A stretch of 64,000 nt of DNA from Bacteroidales bacterium (GTDB taxonomy: Bacteria > Bacteroidota > Bacteroidia > Bacteroidales > F082): positions 1-64,000 of the forward strand of contig JAFYIE010000011.1 in assembly GCA_017538795.1 (NCBI GenBank). The letters run 5' to 3'. Below the pieces are notes generated by a model. That model ran no database searches and was not told where the DNA came from. It saw only the letters and a program-made list of their open reading frames with translations. A program made the position numbers and the translations under genes. Below, piece by piece: positions 1 through 9,047 of the stretch (positions are counted from its first letter, which is position 1; each line of letters begins with the position of its first letter).

Positions 1-2
1 GC

Positions 3-629
3 TGCACGCTGAAACAGTTTATACAACGCCAGCGGATGAGACATTCCATTGCATTGTGGCATGAACTTTCTTATTGCGACACGATGTTTACCGAGCATCA
101 GTCGGCTTACAGCGGATTTGTGTCGCTTGCCAACAGACTGCCGGCTGTTTTTGTGGATACCGATTTGGCGATGCATAATGCGTCGTTTCTGATGCCCGAT
201 ATCCCGGTGAGCGAAGGTACTCTGCTTTCGGTGAAGCAGTATCTTGGCGAGGTTAATGGCGTTGCCGCTTTGATTACCAATCTTACAAAGAACGACATCC
301 GCCAAGGTGCAGATCTGCATCTATACACTGCCGAGCAAAAAAATGAATACAATTATCCTCATGTGAATTTCGAGGTTCGAAAAGTGGCTAAAAACAAATT
401 TACCGAGACCGAAAATGGCTTAGCATTAGTAGGAGAGGAGTTTGCCAATAACAACAAAGGCTGGGCTTTGGTGCTCGTGAAAGGCAAGCGCTGCTCATCG
501 CAAGGCATTGTCACCAATTGCACTTTATATCAACAGTACACCACCGAAGAAGCAATGCTGAAAGCGGTGGAGTCGCATAGTAATAGGAAAATGAGGATAG
601 AAATGCCACCTGGAAAAATAATTTTTTAG
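3..629 (+). CDS. Unrecognised protein, 3' part only
   Basis: The reading frame is open from the first bases of the window, so the gene begins upstream and only its last about 208 codons are present. An internal ATG at 36 is unlikely to be the real start, because coding continues before it. I do not recognise the family. There is no evident signal peptide, membrane segment or repeat in the visible part, and the C-terminus is basic. The stop codon TAG at 627-629 directly abuts the promoter of the next gene, so the two are probably transcribed separately. Function unknown. Confidence 0.6.
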   Translation, partial: CTLKQFIQRQRMRHSIALWHELSYCDTMFTEHQSAYSGFVSLANRLPAVFVDTDLAMHNASFLMPDIPVSEGTLLSVKQYLGEVNGVAALITNLTKNDIRQGADLHLYTAEQKNEYNYPHVNFEVRKVAKNKFTETENGLALVGEEFANNNKGWALVLVKGKRCSSQGIVTNCTLYQQYTTEEAMLKAVESHSNRKMRIEMPPGKIIF

Positions 630-637
630 TATCTTTG
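630..637 (+). promoter_or_regulatory. Bacteroidota -7 element TATCTTTG for the TPR regulator
   Basis: TATCTTTG matches the TAnnTTTG consensus exactly. It starts one base after the previous gene's stop codon and ends only four bases before the GTG start at 642, so transcription should begin at or inside the start codon (a leaderless or near-leaderless message). Confidence 0.6.
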
Positions 638-641
638 CTCC

Positions 642-2063
642 GTGAAAACCCCTCTTCTCCATATCATCCTCATCCTCTGTGCGCTGCTCGCCAGCTGCAC
701 ACAGGATAATTACGTTGTAACATCACCTACATCGCCTGAAGATGCAGCTTATACTCGTCTTCTTGACTCTATCGATTCCATCGTCGAGGGCTTTTATTAC
801 TACGATTTCAACGATTCGATAATTATGCCGGCACTGGAGTTTTATAAGGGAAACGACAGCAGGCGCAACCTCTGGATGCAGGCTCGATGCCATTATCTGA
901 TAGGTGTGCTGCAGTTCGGCGAAAACCATGTTTCGGAAAAGGCGGCGAAGAATATGGTGGAGGCGTTGAAGATTTTGGATGAGAATTTTGATGATTATTT
1001 ATTGCACAGCAAAATACATTATGTGATTTCAAAAATCGCATTCAATTTCTCGAATGGCAGCGCATGCAAACGATTAGCAGCGATGGGTCTTGACTGCGCC
1101 ACACAAGCCAACGATACCGCATGGATGGCGCGTTCTTGCTCTAACCTTGGAATCATATACGAGCGAATGGGCAAGGCTGGTGAAGGCGACACGGCTTATA
1201 TGTATTGCGACCAAGGAATGCGACTGGCCGATGCAAACCGTTATCCGCTGGAGCGCGCATATCTCGAAAACACCTACGCCAACTGTCTGCGCCACAGCCA
1301 TCAATACGACTCGGCAATATATCATTTCAATATAGCAAAGTCGTTGATAAACAATGATATATTGCTTTATCACAAGACCTATTTGGAAGAAGCCTTCGTT
1401 TATTATCAGAAGCACGATTACCAAACCGCCATTGCTGAGCTTGAAGTGGCTTTCCAAACGCCAGACCATAACATCCGACACCAATCTGCAACAGGTTTGG
1501 CTGACTGTTGGGAAAAGGTTGGCGACACTATGAAAGCCGCTCCATATTTTTCGATAATGAAGGCATCTAATGAAAAGGATATTGTTCAAAGGCATTACAA
1601 CACAAATGCGATGCCAGTGCTCGAATCATATCTGAAAAGCCTTGATGAGACTGAGAAAAACAACAATATTGTTTGGCTAATAGCGGTCGTTTTAATAGCC
1701 ATGGCAACTGTTGCGGCTGTTTATTACGGTTGGAAAAAACGCCATCTCAACACGCTGAAAGACAAGGATTACGAGACTTTACGGCTAAAAGGCCGTGCCA
1801 TTTTCAGCGACCGGCATAACAACAAGATGGAGCGCATCCGCAATGAGTTTAACGCCGCCTATCCCGAAGCTTTGGCGAAACTCAGCACCGCACATCCCGA
1901 ATTGAGCGACACGGAACTCGACATTTGTGTTCTTTCATTCTTCTCGTTCCGCCTGAAAGAGACCTCCGAAATAATGCATCTCCGCGAGAACACCGTGGCG
2001 AAGTACCGCACAGCGATAAAGAAAAAGGTGAAAACCGACGATTTGGAAACGATTTTCCACTGA
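642..2063 (+). CDS. TPR lipoprotein with membrane segment and C-terminal LuxR-type HTH (one-component regulator)
   Basis: The protein has 473 residues and a GTG start. It begins with a lipoprotein-type signal peptide ending LLASC (Cys about 19). Tetratricopeptide-like helical repeats run from about 60 to 320, then a single membrane helix at about 342-362, a short linker, and a C-terminal helix-turn-helix of the LuxR/GerE type (about 415-473). This is a known Bacteroidota layout in which an exported TPR sensor is joined through the membrane to a cytoplasmic DNA-binding domain. It lies 162 bp upstream of, and co-directional with, two T9SS cargo genes, which suggests it controls them (inference). 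The GTG is chosen because the signal peptide starts there and no alternative start lies nearby. Confidence 0.8.
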   Translation: MKTPLLHIILILCALLASCTQDNYVVTSPTSPEDAAYTRLLDSIDSIVEGFYYYDFNDSIIMPALEFYKGNDSRRNLWMQARCHYLIGVLQFGENHVSEKAAKNMVEALKILDENFDDYLLHSKIHYVISKIAFNFSNGSACKRLAAMGLDCATQANDTAWMARSCSNLGIIYERMGKAGEGDTAYMYCDQGMRLADANRYPLERAYLENTYANCLRHSHQYDSAIYHFNIAKSLINNDILLYHKTYLEEAFVYYQKHDYQTAIAELEVAFQTPDHNIRHQSATGLADCWEKVGDTMKAAPYFSIMKASNEKDIVQRHYNTNAMPVLESYLKSLDETEKNNNIVWLIAVVLIAMATVAAVYYGWKKRHLNTLKDKDYETLRLKGRAIFSDRHNNKMERIRNEFNAAYPEALAKLSTAHPELSDTELDICVLSFFSFRLKETSEIMHLRENTVAKYRTAIKKKVKTDDLETIFH

Positions 2064-2075
2064 TTTTACATCAAC

Positions 2076-2142
2076 TTTTTTGTGGATTTATTTTTCACAA
2101 CTTATTGATTTACAATCACTGTTTTAATATTTTTTGTGGATT
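2076..2142 (+). promoter_or_regulatory. Possible operator: 13-bp direct repeat TTTTTTGTGGATT
   Basis: TTTTTTGTGGATT occurs at 2076-2088 and again at 2130-2142. The starts are 54 bp apart, close to five helical turns. Both copies lie between the HTH regulator gene and the promoter of the first T9SS gene, with the second copy about 38 bp upstream of its -7 element. The spacing would suit a dimeric LuxR-type activator. That role is inference; the repeat itself is read directly. Confidence 0.35.
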
Positions 2143-2179
2143 GGCTGTGCCCTGTTGCTTTTTCATTGATATTTTATTA

Positions 2180-2187
2180 TAATTTTG
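2180..2187 (+). promoter_or_regulatory. -7 element TAATTTTG for the T9SS protein pair
   Basis: TAATTTTG fits TAnnTTTG and lies 38 bp before the ATG at 2226. It is the only good match in the 162-bp gap after the regulator gene, so the two secreted-protein genes probably have their own promoter. Confidence 0.55.
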
Positions 2188-2225
2188 CAAGGATAAGAAA
2201 AAGTTAACGATTTAAACTTAGTCCT

Positions 2226-3884
2226 ATGAAAAAATGCTATTTTCTTTTATTGGTTTTCGCCTTGTTATTCGTGGCCAAGGCCTTCGGGCAAGAGTGGGAA
2301 CAATCATATCCAATCAACTATTCCGAAAACGAAATGTTCAGTGTCCAAGATGTCTTTGAGACTTCGGCTAACGACATTATCGTATCATCTTCCCATTTCT
2401 TCAGAAGTGGTGCTGGTGACTTCTATTCCCCTCATCCAGCGTTGCGCAAACTTTCATCGGACGGAATCGAACAAGCGCAAAACGTGTTTTACAAACCCGC
2501 CTTTTATGGAAGAATCCCCTACTTGTTGGAAAACGAAACGGGTGAACTGTTTGCGATGATAGCCTATACCCCTGACCACGACTCAACCTATTTCAATTAT
2601 TTCAAGAAATACGACAATCCGCCCGACTATGCCGTTTTAGGACTGTACAAACTAGGTAATAACCTTGAAATTACGCAATCATACGAGCATCAAATAAAGA
2701 TAGATACCTTTGAAAAGAGAAATGATGCGTGGAACCTTCTCCCTAATGAGCATAGCGGTGCTTTGACGCTCATCAATCCGTTTGTGGAAAATGGTGTGAT
2801 AGTTGGCGGTTACATTAAAGGTTATAGCCGCGATGCGAGTAACCCAAGAGGTCCTGACTCGTTGTTTATGTTTCGAATGAGTTTTGAAGGAAACATTATT
2901 GACCGAGTGGGTTATGAACTGTCCTATTATCATGGATATGGCGGTAGCATGAACGTGCTTTTGTCGGGCAAGCATCTGCTTTTCCCTTGTGAGATAGGGT
3001 ATCTGTATTATTTTGGTCGCATATTCGACCCTTCTGTCGGCAGTGAGAATTACCAATGCAATTACCAACTTGTTTATTTCGACCATGATTTCAATGTGAT
3101 TGATGTGAAAAGGTTCAAGCATCAAGGCAGTTCTGACCAAATACAGGCTTATTCTGCCGTTAGAAGCCAGCAAGGAACAACCTATTTTGTTTCGGGAATG
3201 CCGAGGGACGGGGATGTACATGCTGATGTCAGGATTTACGAGTTTGAAGATGCCATTGACAATCCGGCTGCATTTTTGCCCATTCTTCACATGCAAGAGC
3301 GGTCGTCGGCAGAAATGGATTGGCCAGCCACTATCCAAGCGGTGAATGTGGATGATGATGGCTCGTTATACTTTTGTTACACATTGAATTTGGGCTTTTG
3401 GGAAGATCTTGACTCGTGGATAATGATAGAACACATGGATTCGGATTTCGACACGATTGCAACACTCTATTATGACCATGAGGGGGAGCGCATCTATAGC
3501 ACAGCAAATAGCATTTCGGTGACTCATGATGGTGGTTTGTTGCTAGTGTACCAATCCAAAAACCTTGACGATACCAACCAACGTTGGACTACGATAACCA
3601 AATTCCCAGCAAGAATCTTTGACGGCATCGACGAAGCCCACGACAACGGATTGAAGGTGGCTGTGGCTTATCCTAATCCGGGGAAGGATGTTTTGAACAT
3701 CCGCACCGCCCTCCAAAACGCCCATGTCGAAATCTACGACTTATCAGGCAAACTCATTCACAATCAACAAATCACAGACAATATCACCCATATAACCACC
3801 ACCTCTTGGCCTTCAGGCACCTACATCTGGAAAGTCATGGCCAACGGCAAAGAAGCCGAAAGTGGCAAATGGATTAAGGAATAA
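2226..3884 (+). CDS. Secreted T9SS cargo protein, function unknown
   Basis: The protein has 552 residues. A classical signal peptide (about 1-21, ending AFGQ) is followed by a long body rich in aromatic and acidic residues with no catalytic motif I recognise. The last about 75 residues form a type A T9SS sorting domain, with the hallmarks YPNPGKDVLNI, a central IYDLSGKLI and a final GKWIKE. The protein should be exported by Sec, moved across the outer membrane by T9SS, and anchored or released at the surface. The next gene, 22 bp downstream, is a paralogue with a nearly identical tail. It forms a pair with that gene and probably answers to the regulator upstream. Confidence 0.8.
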   Translation: MKKCYFLLLVFALLFVAKAFGQEWEQSYPINYSENEMFSVQDVFETSANDIIVSSSHFFRSGAGDFYSPHPALRKLSSDGIEQAQNVFYKPAFYGRIPYLLENETGELFAMIAYTPDHDSTYFNYFKKYDNPPDYAVLGLYKLGNNLEITQSYEHQIKIDTFEKRNDAWNLLPNEHSGALTLINPFVENGVIVGGYIKGYSRDASNPRGPDSLFMFRMSFEGNIIDRVGYELSYYHGYGGSMNVLLSGKHLLFPCEIGYLYYFGRIFDPSVGSENYQCNYQLVYFDHDFNVIDVKRFKHQGSSDQIQAYSAVRSQQGTTYFVSGMPRDGDVHADVRIYEFEDAIDNPAAFLPILHMQERSSAEMDWPATIQAVNVDDDGSLYFCYTLNLGFWEDLDSWIMIEHMDSDFDTIATLYYDHEGERIYSTANSISVTHDGGLLLVYQSKNLDDTNQRWTTITKFPARIFDGIDEAHDNGLKVAVAYPNPGKDVLNIRTALQNAHVEIYDLSGKLIHNQQITDNITHITTTSWPSGTYIWKVMANGKEAESGKWIKE

Positions 3885-3906
3885 AAAAATTAAAAATCAA
3901 CAGAAT

Positions 3907-5388
3907 ATGAAAAACTTGAAGTTTTATACCCTGCTTGCGCTCCTGCTCATTTTTGGCAATTTAAGCACACAAGCCCAAGTGACAGAGCCAGTTGAAATCC
4001 TTCCGTCGCCAACACTGATTGTCTATCACATGGATCAATGGAGCGACAATCAAATCATCCTCAACGCCGTTGAAAGCGGTGTCGGGCTCTACGCTGTAAT
4101 CATCGATGAGGAAGGCAACATCATCGATTACGAATTGTGGCACAGCTACACAAACACCTGTTATTTCCTCACCGAAAGCAAGTTTTTCAGGATGAGCGAC
4201 GGCGGTCTTTGCTTCTATTATGTGAAAGGCCCGGATCATCCTACCGTGTACAAGGTCTCCATTTCCGAAGACTTCGAGCTCACCACTTTTGAGTTCCCCG
4301 ACGCTTTCCCTTTCCCTGAAGAAATTACACATGACGACTGGTGGAATTTCGCTTGGCTTCCAAACGACGACGGAAGCACGTTCGTTTCAGGCGTTTATAT
4401 CGAAGGCACCCATTGCGTTCAAATGATGGTGCGCTATAATGAGGCTGGCGAGATTACTCACCAATGGTCTGAAATCACCAGCCGCGCCACCACCAGTTTG
4501 CTGCCGCCTGAAAGCGGTGCTTCTGGTTGCCGCCTTGTGATGGAAGACCCCGATGAAGTCAATTCGGAATGCGTCGTTTTCGACAATAGCCTTAATGTTG
4601 TTGACACCAAGCGCAGCATCTACAATCAGGCGGTTGGCATCTACAGACCTCATTACGAGTATTTTGCCGTCCATCCTGAAACCGACAAGGTATATCTGAT
4701 TTCTGATGTGAGTTTTCCGGCTTTCAATGGCAATCCGCAAATAAGGTCAGACATTTATATGAGCCAGTTTAATCCTGACTTCACGCAAACGAAGTTTAAG
4801 CTTGGCCCCTACACCCTTGATGAATACGACCAAATAGCATTATGCGAAGCGATTGATTTCCAAGGAGAAAACATATACATGTGCGGTTATATGAACACGA
4901 TGTTTGGAGGCAACGCTCCCGATACCGACAACTTCTATGTGGCTATGCTTGACGGGAATCTGAACATCGTTGGCGAGATTTATTACCACAACGAGGAGCG
5001 CATGGTGGTTCCATACAGCATTCATGTCCTCGAATCTGGCGACTGTCTGGTCTCAACCGCCGGAAAAGACCGCAAAACAGGTGAGATGCAACATGCTATT
5101 TTCAGAGTTCCAAAAGAAACCTTTGACGGCATCGAAGAAGCCCACGATGCAGGTTTTGCTATGGCAGTTGCTTATCCTAATCCAGGGAAGGATGTGCTGA
5201 ACATCAGGACGGGATTGCAAAACGCCCATGTCGAAATCTATGATTTAAGTGGGAAGCTGATTTATAATCAAGAAATTACTGAAAACATCACTAGTATAAA
5301 TACGACTGATTGGTCTGATGGGGTTTATATCTGGAAAATCATCGTCGATGGCAAAATAGCAGAGTCCGGCAAGTGGATTAAGGAATAG
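3907..5388 (+). CDS. Secreted T9SS cargo protein, paralogue of the preceding gene
   Basis: The protein has 493 residues. The start at 3907 is chosen because it opens a good signal peptide (about 1-24, ending TQAQ); an in-frame ATG at 3862 would add 15 polar residues and overlap the previous gene. The body is unrecognised and may be built of repeated beta-strands like its neighbour. The C-terminal type A sorting domain shares almost every residue with the one at 3622-3884, including the preceding 'FDGI-EAHD' linker, while the bodies have diverged far more. It probably shares a transcript with the gene before it and ends at the hairpin terminator at 5417-5450. Confidence 0.8.
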   Translation: MKNLKFYTLLALLLIFGNLSTQAQVTEPVEILPSPTLIVYHMDQWSDNQIILNAVESGVGLYAVIIDEEGNIIDYELWHSYTNTCYFLTESKFFRMSDGGLCFYYVKGPDHPTVYKVSISEDFELTTFEFPDAFPFPEEITHDDWWNFAWLPNDDGSTFVSGVYIEGTHCVQMMVRYNEAGEITHQWSEITSRATTSLLPPESGASGCRLVMEDPDEVNSECVVFDNSLNVVDTKRSIYNQAVGIYRPHYEYFAVHPETDKVYLISDVSFPAFNGNPQIRSDIYMSQFNPDFTQTKFKLGPYTLDEYDQIALCEAIDFQGENIYMCGYMNTMFGGNAPDTDNFYVAMLDGNLNIVGEIYYHNEERMVVPYSIHVLESGDCLVSTAGKDRKTGEMQHAIFRVPKETFDGIEEAHDAGFAMAVAYPNPGKDVLNIRTGLQNAHVEIYDLSGKLIYNQEITENITSINTTDWSDGVYIWKIIVDGKIAESGKWIKE

Positions 5389-5416
5389 GATTTTAATTTT
5401 AACTCTCATTTTTTTA

Positions 5417-5450
5417 GCTGTACGGATTAGCTTCCGCACAGCATTTTTTT
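5417..5450 (+). terminator. Rho-independent terminator after the T9SS pair
   Basis: A stem of GCTGTACGGA with TCCGCACAGC (one mismatch, six-base loop) is followed by a seven-T run. The CCGCACAGCATTTTTTTCA tail recurs in the terminator of another T9SS gene near 24840. Confidence 0.75.
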
Positions 5451-5483
5451 CACAAAAAAGGTCGCAATTAAGAAAAATTTTTG

Positions 5484-5491
5484 TATCTTTG
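5484..5491 (+). promoter_or_regulatory. -7 element TATCTTTG for the Bro-N gene
   Basis: An exact TAnnTTTG match lies 41 bp before the ATG at 5533 and after the upstream terminator, so the Bro-N gene is a separate transcription unit. Confidence 0.6.
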
Positions 5492-5532
5492 CAACATCAA
5501 AACAAGTACTAATAACTTTAAATTTTGAAACA

Positions 5533-6384
5533 ATGTCAGAAGATTTCGCAATTAAATTGTTTGAAAACAAACAAGTTCGCGTCGTGTGGGACGCTGAAAA
5601 AGAAAAGTATTATTTCTCAGTTGTTGATGTGGTTGAGGTTTTAACCGAAAGTCCGCGTCCGAGAAAGTATTGGAATGCACTAAAAACCAAGCTTAAAGAA
5701 GAAGGAGATGAAGTGTCCCAAAAATTGGGACAGTTGAAATTGAAATCTCCAGATGGTAAAAACCGTTTAACAGATGTCGCTGATTTACAAGAGATTTTGC
5801 GTATTATCCAATCTATTCCGTCTCCTAAAGCAGAGCCTTTGAAACGTTGGCTTGCTGAAGTCGGTGCCCAGCGCATCGACCAGATGATTGACCCGGAACA
5901 AACATTCCAGATGGCGGTTGATGATTATCGCAGACAAGGCTACAGCGACCGCTGGATAAACGAGAGAATGAAATCCATCAAGAATCGTAAGGAATTAACT
6001 GATGAATGGGAACGCTCGGGGGTACATGACAAAAAAGACTTTGCAATTTTGACCAATGTTCTGACAAAGGCTTGGAGCGGTATGACAACAGGGCAGTATA
6101 AACAATACAAAGGTCTCACAAAAGAGAATCTTCGTGACAATATGACAAACGTGGAGCTTGCTTTAAACTCATTGGCTGAAGTTGCTACAACAGAGATTTC
6201 TCGTCAACGAAATCCAAAAGGATTTGAAGAGAGCAGAAAGACAGCTCAAGCCGGAGGCAGAATCGCTAAAAACGCCCGTGAAGATTTGGAAAGAGAAATA
6301 GGTCATAGCATTGTTTCATCTTCAAAAGCATCAGATTTCATTGCTCCAACTGAAGATGTGGAAGCAAAAGAGTTATCAGAATAA
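5533..6384 (+). CDS. Bro-N domain protein (phage antirepressor-like)
   Basis: The protein has 283 residues. The N-terminal about 100 residues match the BRO family N-terminal domain found in phage antirepressors and viral Bro proteins: an opening FENKQVRVVWD, then a YYFSVVDVVEVLTES segment, then a PRPRKYW turn. The remainder is helical, basic and hydrophilic with no enzyme motif. Chromosomal single copies are common in Bacteroidota. No integrase or phage structural gene is nearby, so I read it as an isolated or domesticated gene. Its cellular function is unknown; DNA binding or transcriptional regulation is inferred from the domain. It has its own promoter and is followed by a short repeat region before metG. 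Confidence 0.75.
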   Translation: MSEDFAIKLFENKQVRVVWDAEKEKYYFSVVDVVEVLTESPRPRKYWNALKTKLKEEGDEVSQKLGQLKLKSPDGKNRLTDVADLQEILRIIQSIPSPKAEPLKRWLAEVGAQRIDQMIDPEQTFQMAVDDYRRQGYSDRWINERMKSIKNRKELTDEWERSGVHDKKDFAILTNVLTKAWSGMTTGQYKQYKGLTKENLRDNMTNVELALNSLAEVATTEISRQRNPKGFEESRKTAQAGGRIAKNAREDLEREIGHSIVSSSKASDFIAPTEDVEAKELSE

Positions 6385-6413
6385 GTCAGTTTTTGTATAT
6401 TTTGAAAAACTCC

Positions 6414-6490
6414 GCGAGATCTGCAGCTTGCTTTAGCAAGCATCAAATAGCAGTTGTCCAAAAAATTTCTGCGTTTTCTGCGAGATCTGC
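6414..6490. repeat. Direct repeat GCGAGATCTGC enclosing a small hairpin
   Basis: The 11-mer GCGAGATCTGC is at 6414-6424 and 6480-6490. Between the copies lies GCTTGCT..AGCAAGC (6426-6441), a seven-base-pair stem. The region is non-coding and just upstream of the metG promoter. The hairpin has no T-run after it, so it is not a clear terminator. Function unknown. Confidence 0.5.
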
Positions 6491-6502
6491 GAGAGATTTT
6501 CG

Positions 6503-6510
6503 TATTTTTG
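6503..6510 (+). promoter_or_regulatory. -7 element TATTTTTG for metG
   Basis: TATTTTTG lies 21 bp before the chosen metG start at 6532. An in-frame ATG at 6454 would put the promoter inside the coding region and is rejected. Confidence 0.55.
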
Positions 6511-6531
6511 CAATTTGAAATATTATCGAAA

Positions 6532-8586
6532 ATGGAAAAGAATTTCAAACGTTATCTGATAACAACAGCGCTTCCTTACGCCAATGGCCCGGTGCACATC
6601 GGCCACCTCGCCGGCGTTTACGTCCCTGCCGACACCTACGTCCGCTACCTCCGCATGAAAGGCGAAGACGTACTGTTTATTGGCGGTTCCGACGAACACG
6701 GAGTGCCTGTCACCATCAAAGCTGAAAAAGAAGGCGTCACACCTCAGGATATCGTCGACCGTTACCACGAGATGATTAAGAAATCATTCGAGGACTTCGG
6801 CATGAGCTATGACATCTACTCACGTACAACATCGAAGATTCATCACGCCACAGCGGCAGAGTTCTTCAAGAAGCTGTACAAAGAAGGCAAGTTCATCGAA
6901 CGTGAGACTGAGCAGTTCTTTGACCCTGAGCGCAACAAGTTCTTGAGCGACCGCTACATCATCGGAACATGCCCGAAATGCGGCAACGACCGCGCTTACG
7001 GCGACCAGTGCGAGAAATGTGGCAGCACGCTCAGCCCCGAGGAGCTTATCGACCCACATTCAGCTATCAGCGGCGCCAAGTTGGTGAAAAAGATGACGAA
7101 ACACTGGTATCTGCCGCTCGAACAATACGAAACATGGCTCCGCCAGTGGATTCTTGAAGGACATAAAGAGTGGAAAACCAACGTTTACGGTCAGGTGAAG
7201 AGCTGGCTCGATGGCGGATTGCAGCCTCGTGCCGTCACCCGCGACCTCGACTGGGGCGTGCCGGTGCCTGTTGAAGGTGCTGAAGGCAAGGTGCTCTACG
7301 TTTGGTTCGACGCTCCTATCGGATATATCTCAAACACCAAGGAAATCTGCGAGAAACGCGGCGACAACTGGGAGAAATGGTGGAAGTCGGAAGATACCAA
7401 GATGGTGCATTTCATCGGAAAAGACAACATCGTGTTCCACTGCATCATCTTCCCTTGCATGCTTAAAGCTTATGGCGACGGATTCATCGTACCTGAAAAC
7501 GTGCCAGCCAATGAGTTCCTGAACCTCGAAAACGACAAGATCTCGACCTCGCGCAACTGGGCAGTGTGGTTGCATGAATATCTGCAGGAATTCCCAGGAA
7601 AACAAGATATTCTGCGTTATGTGCTGACAGCCAACGCACCTGAGACCAAGGATAACAACTTCACCTGGAAGGACTATCAGGACAGAAACAACAATGAGTT
7701 GTTGGCCATCTTCGGAAACTTCGTCAACCGTATTTTGGTTTTGACACACAAATATTACGAAGGTGCGGTGCCAGCATTGGAAAACCTCAACGATCGCGAC
7801 AAAGAAGTCATCGCCGAGATGAACCAATATCCTGAAAAGATTGGCAAACTCATCGAAAACTACAAGTTCCGTGAAGGTGTGAGCGAGCTGATGAACCTTG
7901 CTCGTCTCGGCAACCGTTATCTCACCGAAAACGAGCCTTGGAAACAGTTCAAGACCGACCCTGAGCGCACCAAGACAGTGATGGCGCTTTCGTTGCAAAT
8001 AGTAGCAAAACTTGCTATTTTGAGTGAGCCGTTCCTGCCGTTCAGCGCAAAGAAACTCCAAAAGATGATTGGGCTCGAGGTGACAAGCTGGAACCAGGCA
8101 GACGCTACGATTTTGCTCAACGCAGGTCATGTTATCGGTCAGCCGGAGTTGCTGTTCGAAAAGATTGAAGACAGCGTCGTTGAAGCACAGATTAAGAAGC
8201 TGGAAGACACCAAGAAACAGAACGAGCTCAACGCATGGAAACCTAATGAGGTCAAGCCAAACGTGAGTTTCGACGACTTCATGAAGGTTGACATCCGCGT
8301 GGGTACCGTTTTGGAATGCACTAAGGTGCCGAAAGCCGACAAGCTGCTGCAGTTCCTCATCGACGACGGCATGGAGAAGCGCACCATCGTAAGCGGAATA
8401 GCCAAGTATTATCCAGATCCGCAAGTTTTGGTAGGAAAGCAAGTCTGCTTCATCGCCAACTTCGAGCCACGTAAGCTCAAAGGCGTTGAAAGTCAGGGCA
8501 TGATACTCTCGGCAGAGGACAAAGACGGCCGTTTGGTCGTGGTCACTCCGAGCCAGATGGTTGCTCCAGGCTGCAACGTGGGATAA
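6532..8586 (+). CDS. metG: Methionyl-tRNA synthetase
   Basis: The enzyme charges tRNA-Met and initiator tRNA with methionine in the cytoplasm. It has 684 residues. The class I HIGH motif appears as HIGHLAG near residue 20. A four-cysteine zinc knuckle (CPKCG then CEKCG) lies at about 145-165. The KMSKS loop reads KISTS near 340. The last about 110 residues form the EMAP-II/Trbp111-like tRNA-binding domain that makes the long MetRS dimeric. The length matches the E. coli-type enzyme. The start at 6532 is supported by the family N-terminus and by the promoter. yraN converges on it eight bases downstream, with only a weak hairpin at 8582-8599 between them. Confidence 0.97.
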   Translation: MEKNFKRYLITTALPYANGPVHIGHLAGVYVPADTYVRYLRMKGEDVLFIGGSDEHGVPVTIKAEKEGVTPQDIVDRYHEMIKKSFEDFGMSYDIYSRTTSKIHHATAAEFFKKLYKEGKFIERETEQFFDPERNKFLSDRYIIGTCPKCGNDRAYGDQCEKCGSTLSPEELIDPHSAISGAKLVKKMTKHWYLPLEQYETWLRQWILEGHKEWKTNVYGQVKSWLDGGLQPRAVTRDLDWGVPVPVEGAEGKVLYVWFDAPIGYISNTKEICEKRGDNWEKWWKSEDTKMVHFIGKDNIVFHCIIFPCMLKAYGDGFIVPENVPANEFLNLENDKISTSRNWAVWLHEYLQEFPGKQDILRYVLTANAPETKDNNFTWKDYQDRNNNELLAIFGNFVNRILVLTHKYYEGAVPALENLNDRDKEVIAEMNQYPEKIGKLIENYKFREGVSELMNLARLGNRYLTENEPWKQFKTDPERTKTVMALSLQIVAKLAILSEPFLPFSAKKLQKMIGLEVTSWNQADATILLNAGHVIGQPELLFEKIEDSVVEAQIKKLEDTKKQNELNAWKPNEVKPNVSFDDFMKVDIRVGTVLECTKVPKADKLLQFLIDDGMEKRTIVSGIAKYYPDPQVLVGKQVCFIANFEPRKLKGVESQGMILSAEDKDGRLVVVTPSQMVAPGCNVG

Positions 8587-8594
8587 TCTGTTGA

Positions 8595-8972
8595 TTATCT
8601 GCGACGACTTAACATTGGGTAGAACGCATTTTCAATGTGGTCTATCCGATGTTCGTTATTTTTATCTACCACGATAGCCACAATGTCGAAACGCACATCA
8701 ACATCAAGGTTGTTGCGCTCAACATATGACTCCGCAGCCCAAATCAAAAAACGCTGCTTTAGTTTGTCGACAGTCTCTTCAGGGTCAACAAGAAACGTCA
8801 CCCGACGCGTTTTCACTTCCACAATCACAAGCTCTTTGCCATCCATCGCAATAATGTCAATCTCCTTGTGACCGCAGCTCCAGTTCTGTTCCAAAATCTG
8901 ATAACCCTTGGCAATCAGAAAATCTCGGGCAAGTTGCTCGCCTAATCTTCCTAAATCATTGTGTTCAGCCAT
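8595..8972 (-). CDS. yraN: YraN family (UPF0102) nuclease-like protein
   Basis: This 125-residue protein has the family hallmarks: an N-terminal G-x-x-GE-x-LA helix, then GHKEIDII with the acidic metal ligands and VIVEVKTR. This is the restriction-endonuclease-like (PD-(D/E)XK) core; D, E and K are all present. The family is conserved in bacteria and predicted to act on Holliday-junction or related DNA, but its role is not firmly established. It follows polA on the same strand, separated by a 16-bp inverted repeat (8983-9046) that may attenuate read-through. Confidence 0.88.
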   Translation of the reverse strand: MAEHNDLGRLGEQLARDFLIAKGYQILEQNWSCGHKEIDIIAMDGKELVIVEVKTRRVTFLVDPEETVDKLKQRFLIWAAESYVERNNLDVDVRFDIVAIVVDKNNEHRIDHIENAFYPMLSRRR

Positions 8973-8982
8973 TTTAGTCTTT

Positions 8983-9046
8983 AGTTTTTAGTCTTTAGAC
9001 TTTAGTCGCAGTCCTACTAAAGACTAACGACTAAAGACTAAAAACT
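8983..9046. repeat. Inverted repeat of the TAGTC hairpin family (copy A)
   Basis: A perfect 16-bp inverted repeat (8983-8998 with 9031-9046) lies between the polA stop and the yraN start. The TAGTCTTTAG arms resemble the arms of the repeats at 21210, 61574, 63472 and 63559, but the conserved core is missing. In RNA it would form a strong hairpin between two co-directional genes. Confidence 0.6.
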
Positions 9047-9047
9047 C

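Noticed and set aside
2076..2142. DnaA boxes (TGTGGATTT, TGTGGATTG) marking an origin
   Set aside because: Neither copy matches TGTGGATAA at the end. The gap is short and lies between a regulator and its likely target, so an operator is more plausible.
5533..6384. Prophage region around the Bro-N gene (and the ORF6N gene at 23773)
   Set aside because: No integrase, capsid, portal, terminase or lysis genes are nearby; both neighbours are housekeeping genes.
6454..6531. Longer N-terminus for metG from an in-frame ATG at 6454
   Set aside because: The extension crosses the TATTTTTG promoter and does not resemble the MetRS N-terminus, which starts at 6532.
8582..8599. Terminator between metG and yraN (GATAATC/GATTATC hairpin)
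   Set aside because: The seven-base-pair A/T-rich stem has no T-run on either strand and lies partly inside coding sequence.
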